DNA from: Molossus alvarezi
Lineage: Eukaryota; Chordata; Mammalia; Chiroptera; Molossidae
Reading direction: 5' to 3'
Length of the DNA stretch: 64,000 nt
Assembly: GCA_037176705.1 (NCBI GenBank)
Contig: CM073907.1
Coordinates: 15,717,001 to 15,781,000 of the forward strand
The position numbers and the translations under genes are program-made. Within the stretch, counting starts at the first letter, position 1. The number at the start of each line of letters is the position of its first letter. Under the pieces are notes generated by a model. That model had not been told where the DNA came from and searched no databases. It saw only the letters and a program-made list of their open reading frames with translations. Below are positions 1 to 10,256 of the stretch, piece by piece.

Positions 1-1974
1 AAAAAGATGAGCTACAAAGTGATTTCTTCTGTCCTCACTTTATATAATAAGAAAACACTCTATGAATGTAATAATAATAATCATAATAAGAATAATAAAA
101 GAGTCAGTCCAAATTTAGTACTGCTTGTGTGTAACTCAGGAGGTTGACTCTCATTTTCCTGAGACAGGTGCACTGGAAGAGTATGCAAACTTCTGGTTTT
201 GTCTGTCAGTGACGTTCAGTTTTATCCATGATCTGTAATAAGGAGCTTCTGTGGTAGGTAGATTGTGCACCAAAAACAAAAATAAAACTTACATTCCAAG
301 AGGATTTTTTTTTTATTGGGTCAAGAGATTTGATGAGACAACAGTGGTGCTCTTGTGTCAAAATTGCATCATTCTATTTAGTGTTGCTGCCTCTTCCAGG
401 GTAGTAGGTTTAGGCTTTATTTCTTGGGGTCAAAGTCCAAAAAATGAGCAAGAAGAGGTGAAGGAATGTCTTCAAATGGCATAGTCTATATTGCAGACGA
501 TGGGCAGAACTGAGGCTGGATGCCTGCAGGAACATGAGCATCAGAGAGAATTCATCTGTGTCATGTTGAAAGTCAGTGAGCACAAAGGGATCCAGAACAT
601 GATGGGGACGTCCTGAATGCCTGCTCCTTTATCCCTGAAGGTAAAGCACAGGGAGGTACTTGTGATGGATACTCGTATGCAAGAACTTAGGGAAGCAAAG
701 ATCACACATACATATTAAAACTTTATTCCAGTAGTTTCTGTGAATATATGTTTAAATCACCTAAAATTAAATTATTAGATAAATGAAAAGCAATTACCAA
801 TCAGAATGTCAGTGAGCTTTACCAAATCATGGAGTGCCAAATAGAACAATACTTGACCTAGCCTGGATGGAAGAGTTTTTGCCAGCAGAATTCCTTCAGA
901 ATCAATCTCCTACATGTTCTCACCTTCTCCTTGTGTATAACCTGCCCTGTGCTACTGCCCATCCCAGGAGGCTGCTTCTACAGTCAGGGGAAGAGCAGCA
1001 GCACCACAGACTTGAAAACCATATCACCGAGACATCTCGCCTTCTATGCAGACACCACCATGCCCCGTGGAACCTGAGGAACCTCTCTCTCCCCCAGTGT
1101 AAAAAAATAACGTTATATGGTTGATCCACATTTTGCTAAAGTCTATGTTAGTAAATTTACCACGGTGAAAAATTAAACCCTGAGGAAAGGGTTTCCTTAA
1201 GTCCCCTCTCCAAGGTTGTGAAATAAATGAAAATTAAAAAAATAATAATAAAATGTGAAACATTTTGAAAAAAACAAAAACAAAAAACAACCTCAATTTA
1301 TAGTGGGTCATAATATTTACTCAGCAGGAGACAGGCCTTACGGTCTCTTTTGGGGTAAGTTGACAATTACAAACATGTCACCTCATGTGTACATTGCAGA
1401 TCATGGCACAGGCCAGCAGCACTCAGCCCTGGCCCTGTACATGCAAACTTCCCATCAGACCTCAAGGCAGCATCGCTCTCCCCAGTCTGTTCCCAGACTG
1501 ACATCATTCATTCTGTTTCACCTTGATGTAGTTCCTGTAACTTTAAACCTAAATTCTTCTGGTCCTCTTCCCCAGGTGCAGGCAGTTCTCAGAAAACTTC
1601 AGAAAGATTATCTCAGAAAACTTCAGAAAGATTATCTCACTTTGCTTTTTACCTACAACATACATTTTTTTGCTGTTTTTTTACCTCAACGTTCATTGAA
1701 AGTATATTCTACCAGAAAACCTTGCAGTTTATTTTTCATTCAACTTTGGAACAACTGTTATTGCAGTGACACTGAGTATTCTGAACTGCTGACTAGGCTA
1801 TCTACTCAAGTTTAATTTTCTTTTAATCCTTTATACTTTTCACTGTGCTTTTTCTCAGATTAATACCTAAGTATTTTCTTTTTAATTTTTAATGTTCACA
1901 TTTCTGAAGATGTCTCCCTTCACCCCACTTTGCCACCATCACCCACCAATAAAATAATACATGGCTGATAAACT
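1..1974. other. Unassigned non-coding DNA
   Basis: AT-rich intergenic-looking sequence. Short open frames occur (for example 834-1124 on the plus strand and 1255-1815), but none shows a recognisable domain and they read through A-rich low-complexity DNA near 1225-1290. The only structure I see is a 24-bp tandem duplication at 1588-1635. No gene or RNA is supported. Confidence 0.6.
1588..1635. repeat. 24-bp exact tandem duplication
   Basis: Two back-to-back identical 24-bp units (1588-1611 and 1612-1635), each containing AAAACTTCAGAAAGATTAT. Being an exact multiple of three, it repeats eight residues in the open frame that covers it, but no family supports that frame as coding. A recent local slippage or duplication is the simplest reading. 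Confidence 0.85.
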
Positions 1975-2330
1975 AAGAGGAATTTTACCCATTGTGACAG
2001 CATGGTGAACATGGAGAATATTATGCTAAGCCAAGTAAGCCAGTCAAAGAGAAATACTATATAATCTCTCTAATATGTGCAATGTGAAGAATAAAGAACT
2101 GATAAACAAGTGGAACCAGAAGCATGGATACATGAAACAATCTGGCCCATGCCCAAGGGTAGGATGTGAGAAGACTGGATTGAGAAAAAAAGAAAATTTG
2201 CTAACAAATATATATGCATACCCCAGGGACAGGGACAAGAGATTGGAGAAGGCCAAGGGAGGAGTAGACAGGAGAGTAGTTGTTACACAGACTATTGCTG
2301 TTAATGTAAGAAATGTTGATAGTTATCTTC
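1975..2330 (+). mobile_element. Old LINE-1 3' end fragment
   Basis: The segment matches, at a decayed level, the end of LINE-1 ORF2 and the start of its 3' UTR. The stretch around GAATATTATGCTAAGCC (about 2018-2034) is the same landmark seen in better preserved copies at 4014 and 12100. It is much more diverged than the other LINE-1 copies here, so it is an old insertion. The 3' limit is approximate. Confidence 0.6.
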
Positions 2331-2340
2331 CAATATAGAC

Positions 2341-2728
2341 AATAGAATTTACTCCACATGGGGTTTGTATCCCAAAATTCTGGATGAACCACTTACACAA
2401 AAGGTACTTCTTAGATACTCCTCAACTCTGAGCTGTGTATGGCCTGAATGAACCAGTTTGACCTCCTGAGATGTCCCCATTGAGAAATCTTTATCCCTGA
2501 TCTAGAAAATTCTGCTGATAAAAACATGAACATAGTAAGAATTTTCAGCCATAAATCAATCTAATGGTTGAAATGAAGACAAGGATGTGACATTGTCAGA
2601 ACTACTGGTCCAGGGGAAAGTAGGTGACATGAGGATCTGACAACATGAGCCATGGCTGACCTACATAGACTTGCCCAGGGACATCAGCAGTGGTAAGTGA
2701 AGTAGTTGCCAGCTAGAAGAGCAGAGGG
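2341..2728. other. Unassigned DNA downstream of the Ig V pseudogene
   Basis: No open frame or repeat is recognised here. It lies on the 3' side of the minus-strand immunoglobulin V pseudogene and would be its downstream flank. Confidence 0.5.
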
Positions 2729-2767
2729 AATTTTGGTTTTACTTCCTTGTGGGTTTGGAATTCTGTG
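2729..2767 (-). promoter_or_regulatory. Decayed 23-bp-spacer recombination signal (RSS) candidate
   Basis: Reading the minus strand, a heptamer-like CACAGAA (2767-2761; consensus CACAGTG) directly follows the V coding end. After exactly 23 bp comes ACCAAAATT (2737-2729), which matches the nonamer consensus ACAAAAACC at six of nine places. V-lambda segments carry 23-bp-spacer signals, so spacing and position fit. Both boxes are degraded, consistent with the broken V segment. Confidence 0.45.
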
Positions 2768-3215
2768 TCCATCTAAGAGGCACCACCCCATATATGACAA
2801 TAATAGCCTCATCCTCAGGCTTCAGCCCTGTGATGTGCAGGACACCTGAATGAGTCAAGGCATCTTTGGATCCAGAGAAGCAGCTTGGGACTCGGGAGCT
2901 TTGGAACCTCTCTGAATCCAATGGAATCCACCAGGGATCTGGGGGAGTACTCACTGTGTTCTGCTGGTACCAACTTTCAACAAAGTCTCCAATGCTGAAG
3001 CCCATGCTCAAAGTGCCCTTGAACGTGCTTCTTGTTCTTGGAGATGAGCTGAGTCAGCACCTGCTGGGTGAGGAATCCTGAAAACATGGGCACTTGTCAG
3101 AAATGGGGCAAGGATAAGAAAGCACTTATTGTCAGAAATGGGGCGGCAAGGGGGTTTTTGGCAGTGAGTTACCCAAGGTAAGAAAAGCATGCAGAGCCAA
3201 TATCAGGAGGGATCA
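2768..3215 (-). pseudogene. Immunoglobulin lambda variable (IGLV-like) pseudogene
   Basis: Read on the minus strand, the second exon begins after a splice-acceptor-like TTTTCAG (exon start near 3077) with a framework-1-like stretch (VLTQ). It continues in another frame with a CDR1-like FSIGDF, framework 2 WYQQ, framework 3 with a PSCFSGSKDA-like run, and the closing LKPEDEA motif that precedes the second conserved cysteine. The arrangement matches lambda V segments of the long-CDR2 IGLV4/5 type. A degenerate leader exon with a GTAACT donor-like site lies near 3170-3215. It is a pseudogene: framework 1 and the rest are in different frames, and the expected DYYC after PEDEA is disrupted. A VpreB-type surrogate light chain fragment is the main alternative. 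An RSS-like signal follows at the correct place, which favours a true V segment. Confidence 0.75.
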
Positions 3216-3450
3216 GCATATGGCAGCAGCTTCATTCAACACAGCTAATGGCTTTAATAGACTAGTGTGGGGGGATACTTGGCACCAGGCCCTGCACAAG
3301 ACAGTGCATGGTGCAGGTGTCCTAGGCTTTTGCTGTATCATCTGTATGTAATGGTACCATGGTCTGCATCTGTGCAGCCAGTTTCTGGATCATGTTCTAA
3401 ACCATTCTCTATTCAACAATCCAGGTTTCTGGGCCCTGACACTCCACACT
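3216..3450. other. Unassigned DNA between env fragment and Ig pseudogene
   Basis: Continues downstream of the env fragment stop on the minus strand. It could be the end of the provirus (distal env, polypurine tract or LTR start), but I recognise no LTR landmark. Confidence 0.4.
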
Positions 3451-3777
3451 CTAGAGGCCAGGTTGTTGGGACTTGACCCATAAAGCATTTCCCTGTGCCC
3501 AGAGCCTACAACAGCAATACAGGCTGCAGCACAGAATCATGAGACCTCCAGCAAGGCCAGCTAAACTCAGTAGGGACCATCTCCTGGAATTCCCCAACTT
3601 GGTCCACCATGGCATTAGGGGGTCTTCTTGGAGAGCTAGTATCACTGAAACTTCAGCATCCATTTCTTTCAAGGCTTTCTGTATCTGCTGCTGCTGGTCT
3701 GGGATATAAACACAGCATTCAACATGCAAAAGGGCACAAGTTCCTCCTTGTACCACAATCTTGCAGTCTAAGGCCAT
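3451..3777 (-). pseudogene. Endogenous retrovirus env fragment (transmembrane subunit)
   Basis: A 108-codon open stretch on the minus strand resembles the C-terminal part of a gammaretrovirus-like Env TM subunit. Features in order: the region after the immunosuppressive-like segment (QGGTCAL), the CX6CC motif (residues about 14-22) typical of covalently linked gamma-type Env, a short membrane-proximal tryptophan pair, a hydrophobic membrane-spanning helix rich in Leu, Gly and Cys (about residues 70-92), and a short tail. The SU subunit, fusion peptide and the rest of the provirus are absent. The upstream side is cut by the LINE-1 starting at about 3778. It is a fossil, incapable of making a full Env. 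The ORF in this remnant is unbroken, which may be chance at this length. Confidence 0.75.
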
Positions 3778-4325
3778 CCAGTGATCTCACTTCTAGGAAT
3801 ATACCCTAAGAAACCTGAAACACCAATTAGAAAGAATATATGTACCCCTATGTTCATAACAGCACTATTTGCAATAGCTAACATCTGGAAACAATTTAAG
3901 TGTCCATAAGTAGATGAGTGGATTACAAACCTCTGGTACATATACACAATGGAGTACTATGCAGCTGTAAGAAAGATCTCTTATCCTTTGAGATGGCATG
4001 GAAGGACCTGGAGAATATTATGCTAAGCAAAACAAGCCAAGCAGAGAAAGACAAATATCACATGATCTCACTTATTTGTGGAACATAATAAACTAAAAAA
4101 TCTGCTGAACAAAATTAACCCAGAGACATAAAGGTGGGGTACAGATTGACAAGCCTCAGAGGTGGGGAGTTTGAAGGGGAGAGATAAACTACAGAACTTA
4201 CATGTATGTATGCGTGACCAATGAACATAGACAACAAAGCTAGGGAGAAGGAGAGGAGAATGTCAATGGGGGAAAACAAGAAACATCTTTAACAAAAACA
4301 AATAAATAAAGAAATAAATATTTTA
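3778..4325 (+). mobile_element. LINE-1, 5'-truncated 3' end
   Basis: Contains the last part of LINE-1 ORF2 (GGAATATACCCTAAGAA landmark near 3796, TGGAGTACTATGCAGC near 3950) and the 3' UTR through an A-rich tail with AAATAAATAAAG near 4300. The fragment begins inside ORF2 and truncates the minus-strand env remnant. It lies tail-to-tail with the minus-strand LINE-1 that starts at about 4380. Confidence 0.85.
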
Positions 4326-4379
4326 ATTAAAAACATTTAATATTTTACTAGTTTTGTAATTGATATTTTTATTAATTAA

Positions 4380-6725
4380 TTTATGTTTTTACAAATTTTT
4401 ATTTTTCCCTCCACTGACTCCATCCTAACAATCCTCACAGCCCCTCACTGCATTGTTGTCTATGTCCTTTGGTTATGTGTATATGCATATAAATTCTTTA
4501 GTTTATCGCTTTCCTCCTTCCATCCCCCTCTTCTGAAGTTCATCAGTCTTAACCCTACTTCTATGTCTCTGGGTCTATTTTGTTCATCTGCTTATTTTGT
4601 ACATTATATTCCACAAATAAGTGAGATCATGTGGTATTTGTCTTTCTTTGATTGGCTTATTTTGCTTATGATAATACTCTCCAGGTCCCTTTATGTCATC
4701 TCACAGGATAAGAGATCTTTATTTCTTACAGCTTTATAGTAGTCTTTTGTGGGTATATACCACAGTTTTTTATCTACTGATGGACACTTGGGGTGTTTTC
4801 AGATCTTAACTATTGTAAATAGTGCTGCTATGAACATAGGGGCACACATATTCTTTCTGATTGGTGTTTTAGGCTCCTCTGAATATATTTCTAGAAGTGG
4901 AATCTCTGGGTCAAATGGCAGTTCCATTTATATATTTTGAGGAAACACCATATCGTTTTCCAAAGCAGCTGCTTCACTCTGAATCCCCACCAGCAGTGTA
5001 CTTTTTCCCACATCCTCATCAGCACTTGTTTGAAGAATTTTTGCTGGCAGCCATTCTATCAGGTGTGAGGTAATATCTAATAGTTATTTTAATTTGCATC
5101 TGTCTGATGATTAGTGATTGTTAGCATTATGTTGTATGTTTCTTGGCCATTTGTATGTCTTGTTTGGAGAACCATCTATTCATATCCTCTGCCCATTTTT
5201 TATTAGATTATTTGTCTTTCTATTGTTGAGTTGTATGAGTACTTTATATATTTTGATATTAACCCCTTTTTGCTGTATTCTTGGCAAATATGTTCTCCCC
5301 AAGAGTGGGTTCCCTTTTTATTTTGATGCTGGTTTCCTTTGCCATTCAGAAGCTTTTTAGTTTGATGTAGCACCATTTTTTCCCTCTGTTTTTCTTTCCC
5401 TAGATGAACTGTGAGTGAAAATTTTTATCTATTCATAATAACGGTTTATGCTTTTATTTATTTGCATCATCTTCATTTTTTTTTCAGTATCTTATAATTT
5501 TCTGAGTACACGTATTTTACATCCTTAGTTATATTTATTTTTAGCTATTTTATTTTGTTGATGCAATTGTGAAATGAGTTTGTTTTTTTAGCTTCCCCTC
5601 TGATAGTTCATGATTGATGTATAACAATAAAACTGGTTCCTGGGTATCCATCTTGTAACGTGCTACTGCATTAAGTTCTTTTATCAGTTTCAGTGGGTAT
5701 TTGGTGAAATCCTTTGAGTTCTTTACATACAGTATTATGTCATCTGCAAATAACAGTTTTACTTCTTCCTTTCTAATATGAATGCTTGTTATTTATTCTT
5801 TTTATTTAATTGATGTGGCTACAACTTTAGTCCTATGTTGAACAAGAGTGGTAAAAGCAGCCATCCCTGTCTTGTTCCTGATTTTCAGATAAATACTTCT
5901 ACATTGTTTCCCATTGAGTATAATATTGGCTGTGTGTATGTCATATATGCCTTTATTATCTTGAGGTATGTTCCCTCTATTCTCACTTTTTTGAGAGTTT
6001 TTTTTTTCATTAATGAGTGCTAGATATTGTTAAATGAATTCCTGCATGCATTCATATGATCATGTAATTTTTATGTTTATATTATATATCACATTTACTG
6101 ATATTGAAATATTGTACCAAACTTGCATTCCCAGAATAAATCTCACTTGATCACAGGGTATGATCTTTTTAATAAATTTCTGAATCCAGTTTTTTGATAT
6201 TTTATATGCATGTTCATCAAAAATATTAGCCCATAATTTTCTTTATTTCTAGTATCTTTATCTGATTTTAGAATTAGGATAATGCTGATATCATAAAATG
6301 TGCTTGGCATTATTCACTTGTCTTTAATTTTTTTTTAATAATTTGAGAAGGACAGGTACTAGTGTTTAAATGTTTGATAAATTTTACCTGTGAGACCATC
6401 CAGTGCAGGATTCTGTTGTTGGAAGTTTTTTTTGTTTGTTTCATAACTGTTTCAATTTTATTAGTACTAACCAGTCTATTTAGATTTTCTGCTTTTTCTT
6501 GATGAGTTTTGGAAGATTGCATGCTTCTAGGAATGTATCCATTTTGTTCAGGTTGTTCAATTTGCCAGCCTACATTTGTTTGTAATATTTTCTCACAACC
6601 CTTTGTATTATTGTGCAGTTGATTGTTACTTCTCCTCTTTCATTTCTGATTTTATTTATTTGAATACTTTTTTTTTTTTCTTGATAAGTCTGGATAATGG
6701 TTACTGTCAATCTTGCCTATCTTTT
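4380..6725 (-). mobile_element. Old LINE-1 (minus), 3' part
   Basis: Reverse complement of LINE-1 from the 3' UTR (4380-4600) through the ORF2 C-terminal and reverse transcriptase regions up to the position encoding the segment between endonuclease and RT (near 6700). Many stops and indels break ORF2. The element continues at 10257-11066 and 13091-13145, so later insertions split it. A 17-bp duplication (AATCTTGCCTATCTTTT at 6709-6725; one mismatch at 10257-10273) marks the first split. Confidence 0.85.
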
Positions 6726-6729
6726 TTTT

Positions 6730-6960
6730 AAGTTAATATATATTTTATTTAATCTAATATATCCAAAATATTGTTATTGTGTTCTACAACATAAAAATTA
6801 TTAATATAATGTTTTACATTGGTTTTTGAACCAATTCTTCAAAATTCGGTGTGCATTTTACACTTATAGCATGTCTCAGTGCAGACTAACCACATTTGAA
6901 TTGCCAGTGGCCTTTGGCTACCACATTGGACACCTGCTCTAACCAATGCCCTGATATTTG
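6730..6960 (+). mobile_element. DNA transposon fossil (hAT/MER-type MITE)
   Basis: The sequence has the layout of an old mammalian non-autonomous DNA transposon: an AATATATCCAAAATATT segment (about 6757-6774), GTGTGCATTTTACACTTA (about 6849-6866), and an end resembling TTTGGCTACCACATTGGACA (6912-6931). I recognise the family type but cannot assign an exact family name. The left terminal repeat is missing. Confidence 0.55.
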
Positions 6961-7465
6961 TTTCCACCCTCACATTCACCTCATGTTTCTTTTACAGTTG
7001 GCGCAGGAAGCACACAGCACCTCTCTACCAAAGTCAGAGCTGCTCATTCTCAACATTCTACATGTTGAGCATGCAGAAAAGGGGATGAACAAAAACTTAA
7101 AGAAATCAGTCTCTTCCTAAAATAATCTGTATTGGGTCAATCATTTCCCTCTTTCCCTTTTGTATTCTAATACATTTGGAAGATTTTTCTTTGTTTTAAT
7201 TTTTTAATAACTACCCTTACATTTTTAAGATCCATAAAGGTTGTAGTAAAAACTGAAGTTAGAATATTTCTTTAAAATTAATTTTAATTAACATTAATAG
7301 ATTTTAGCAATCATATATATTTACAGAAAAATACATCAATTTCTTAACTCATTTATTGCATCTTATGAAACCTGTGCTGTTAGGAAAATGTAAAATTACA
7401 GATTAATTTCTTTCATAAACAGATAAAAACAAAACCTAAACCATGTATTAGCAAGAACAAATTCA
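6961..7465. other. Unassigned AT-rich DNA
   Basis: No gene is seen. An open frame at 6896-7120 overlaps the transposon fossil and is not supported as coding. Confidence 0.5.
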
Positions 7466-7690
7466 GGCCTGGCCAGCGTTGTTCAGTGGTTGACCATCAT
7501 CCCATGCACCAAAAGGTTGCTGGTTCAATTCCCAGTCAAAGCACATGCCCGGCTCCATCCCCAGTGGGGGCGTCCAGGATGCAGCCAATTGATGTTTCCT
7601 TTCTGGCCTCCTCAGTCTCCTTTATGACCTCCTGTTTTGTGCATTATTTTTATTTTATTTTATTTTATTTTAACGTTTACTATGCTAGAA
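7466..7690 (+). mobile_element. Ves-type tRNA-derived SINE (older subfamily)
   Basis: Starts GGCCTGGCCAGCGTTGTTCA and has a B-box-like GGTTCAATTCC (7522-7532), then the CCCAGTGGGG segment and CCAATTGATGTTTCC. This is the layout of the bat Ves SINE with a tRNA-like head. The tail is diverged and runs into (TTTTA)n near 7646-7670. Confidence 0.8.
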
Positions 7691-7736
7691 TGCGCACAGT
7701 ACTGACCATGAACATCCTTCATTAAGTAATTACAGA

Positions 7737-9861
7737 ATTTTTTTCTTAATTTTTATTGTTGAATGTATTACAAATATTCTTCATTTGTCCCCCATTGACC
7801 CCTCCTCCCCACTCCTGCCCCTTCCTGACTTTTCTAACACTGTTGTCTGTGTCCATTGGTTACATATAAGTTTTTTGGTTTATTCCCCCCCCCCAACTCC
7901 CTTTCCTCTGATGTTTGTCAGTCTAGCAACCAATTTGTATTTCTTAATCCCTTCACCTTTTTCACCCATTTTCCCAACTCCCCTTCCATCTGGCAACCAA
8001 AAAAATGTTCTCTGTATCTATGAGAATGTTTCTGTTCTGCTTGTTCATTTTGTTTGTAGATTCAATTGTCAAGATATATGTATTCATTGCCTTTTTGTTT
8101 TTTCATATATTTTATCTTTTTCTTCAAAAAGACACTTCAACATTTCACATAATAACAGTTTGGTGGTTATGAACTCCTTTAACCTTTTCTTGTCTGAGAA
8201 AGTCTTTATATGGCCCTCGATTCTAAATGACAGCTTTGCAGGATAGAGTAATCTTGGTTGTAGGTTCTTGCTTTTCATCACTCTGAATTTCTCTTGCCAC
8301 TCCCTTCTGGCCTGCAAAGTTTCTTTTGAGAAATCAGCTGACAATCTAATGGGAACTCCCTTGTAGGTAACTAACTGCTTTTCTCTTGCTTCTTTTAAGA
8401 TTCTCTCTTTGTCTTGAACCTTTTGCATTTTGATGATGATGTGCCTTGGTGTGGACCTCTTGGGGTTCATCTTGTTTGGGCCTCTCTGTACTTCCTGGAC
8501 TTGTATGACTGTTTCCTTCACCAAGTTAGGGAATTTTTCTGCCATTGTTGTTTCAAATAGATTTTTGTTATTTTGTTCTCTCTCTTCTTTTTCTGGTATC
8601 CCCAAATACGAATGTTGGCTCGCTTGAGGTTGTCCCAGAGGCTCCTTATGCTCTTCTCATTTTTTTGGATTATTTTTTCTTTTTGCTGTTCTGATTGGGT
8701 GTTTTTTTGCTTCCTTATATTCCAAATCGATGGTTTGCTTTTTGGCTTTATATACCCTACTATTGAATCTGTGTAAATTATTCTTTATTTCAGTTAATGC
8801 CTCCTTCATTTCTGACTGTGCATCCATAATTTCTGACTGGTCAATTTTATGCTCTTGAGGCCCTCACTAAGTTCACTGAGGTTCTCACTAAGTTCATTGA
8901 GCATCCTTATAAGCAGTACTGAGAACTCAGAATCCATTAGGTTGCTTATCTACATTTCGCTTAGTTCTTTTCCTGGGGTTTTGTTCTGTTCTTTTATTTG
9001 GGACCTATTTCTTTATTACTTCATTTTGGCTGCCTCCCTGTGTTTGTTTCTATGTATTACTTAATGAGAGGTATGGGGCTAGCTGAGACCAGATGCTGCT
9101 TATTTGAAGGAATTTAGGAAAACCTGAAGCAGGGTCCAAGACAGGCCAATCCTATGATTAAGCAAATGGCAACAGCTCAGGTGGGCCTGAAAGTTGGGTG
9201 GGGCGGGGCCTCAGGGAAATGCCAGGGCAGGGCAACCAGTCAAGTGCTGGAGTTCCAGATATGGCAACTGTCTGCCGCCTCAGGGCAGGGGTCATTAAAG
9301 AAACAAAGGCCTCTGACAACACATTTGTCCCAGAGAAAGCCCCCTCTCCAGCCCTTGCTCCAATGCCAAACTGCTCAGTTCTTTTCTGTATGCCTCTGAT
9401 GCACCTTGAGCTGCCTCCCACAAGCCCAGAGGGAGAGAGTCCAATAAGTCTGTGCACAGGCCCTTTAAGAGGAGCTGCCTGGGGCTCCAGCCGACTCAGC
9501 CTCTCTGAGCCTCAGTTCCCACTGGTTGTTCCAGCCAGAGGTTATGGGGATTATTTTCCTGGCACTGGAACCCTGAGCAGGGCACCTAGTGTGGGAGGAG
9601 GAGCCCTCAGGGAGGATCTTCCCAGCCTAGGTGTCCTGATTTTTATCTGCCACACGTGGTGTGGAACCAGCCTGTTCGCCTCCATCGCTTTTACCAGTCT
9701 TGATGTGGCTGCTTATTTAATTCTGTAGTGTTGGACTTCCATTCAGCTTGATTTCAGGCAGTTTTGAATGGTGGTTGTTTTGTAGTTTAGTTGTGACTTT
9801 TATTGGTTGTTGGGGGACACGATGCCATGTTTACCTACCTGCCATCTTGACCAGAAGTCCA
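7737..9861 (-). mobile_element. HAL1-type element (ORF1-only LINE-1 derivative), near full length
   Basis: The minus strand begins with GGACTTCTGGTCAAGATGGC (9860-9841), the same start seen in the second copy at 43560. It has a GC-richer 5' UTR (about 9850-9060), one LINE-1 ORF1-like gene, then directly a 3' UTR and an A-rich end, with no ORF2. This is the half-LINE (HAL1) architecture. Both ends are flanked by TAATTACAGA (7727-7736 and 9862-9871), a clear target-site duplication. Confidence 0.8.
8084..9030 (-). pseudogene. HAL1/LINE-1 ORF1 pseudogene
   Basis: ORF1p is the LINE-1 RNA-binding chaperone, with an N-terminal coiled coil, an RRM and a C-terminal domain. Here 8605-8084 is an open 173-codon stretch covering the RRM and C-terminal domain (RPTPRHIIIK-like and RLSADFS...QARREW landmarks are seen). 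The N-terminal coiled-coil part upstream (9030-8606) is recognisable but carries stop codons. It is therefore a broken copy, though its C-terminal half is well kept. There is no reverse transcriptase partner in this element, as expected for HAL1, which depends on LINE-1. Confidence 0.75.
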
Positions 9862-9871
9862 TAATTACAGA

Positions 9872-10180
9872 TCTTGAGATGTGTGTGGGGGTGGATGACT
9901 TTCAACATTTTCCTATTAATTATGGTATTTGATGGAATTTTTGTCATTGTATGGGATCAAATTTAGGAAGTTCTCTTAATTCACTTTAAGTTTTTCTTCT
10001 GAAAGAAAAATTAAATTTTAACAGATACTGTCTCTAGTTATTGAGATAATCATCTGTCATTTTTATTCTGTTATTGGACTACATTGACTTATTTCAATAT
10101 TTAAATCTAATGCAAATTTCTGAAATAAGCCACTATTATTTTTTATGTGCAATACTAAATTTTTGTTTCTTTGTTGTTTT
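9872..10180 (-). mobile_element. Old LINE-1 ORF2 scrap (probable)
   Basis: Reverse-complement similarity to the RT region of LINE-1 ORF2 (GAGATAATCATCTGTCATTT near 10041, matching the GAGATGATCATGTGG landmark) with rearrangement and heavy decay. Boundaries are uncertain. Confidence 0.45.
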
Positions 10181-10256
10181 AAATATCTCTTTAATTGATT
10201 TTAGAGAGAGAAGAAGGGAGAAGAAGAGAGAGATAGAAACACCCATGAGAGAGAAA
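10181..10256 (-). mobile_element. Truncated Ves-type SINE 3' part (minus)
   Basis: A purine-rich stretch with ATTTTAGAGAGAGAAG then GAGATAGAAACACCCATGAG is the reverse complement of the CT-rich body and tail of a Ves-type SINE. The tRNA head is missing. Confidence 0.6.

Larger units (their letters stand above)
6726..10256 (-). mobile_element. 3.5-kb insertion block bounded by a 17-bp duplication
   Basis: The old minus-strand LINE-1 stops at 6725 and resumes at 10257 with the same 17 bp repeated (one mismatch). Read on the minus strand, the block ends with AATAAA (6749-6744), then 14 bases, then an A run (6729-6722). That is the layout of a retrotransposed transcript. Inside are a DNA transposon fossil, a Ves-type SINE, a HAL1-type element with its own target-site duplication, an old LINE-1 scrap and a truncated SINE at the 5' end. 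Stepwise insertion plus chance similarity is the alternative. Confidence 0.5.

Noticed and set aside
9198..9728. 176-codon open frame in GC-richer DNA.
   Set aside because: It is antisense to the 5' UTR of the HAL1-type element, and the equivalent UTR at 42880-43420 gives similar spurious frames.
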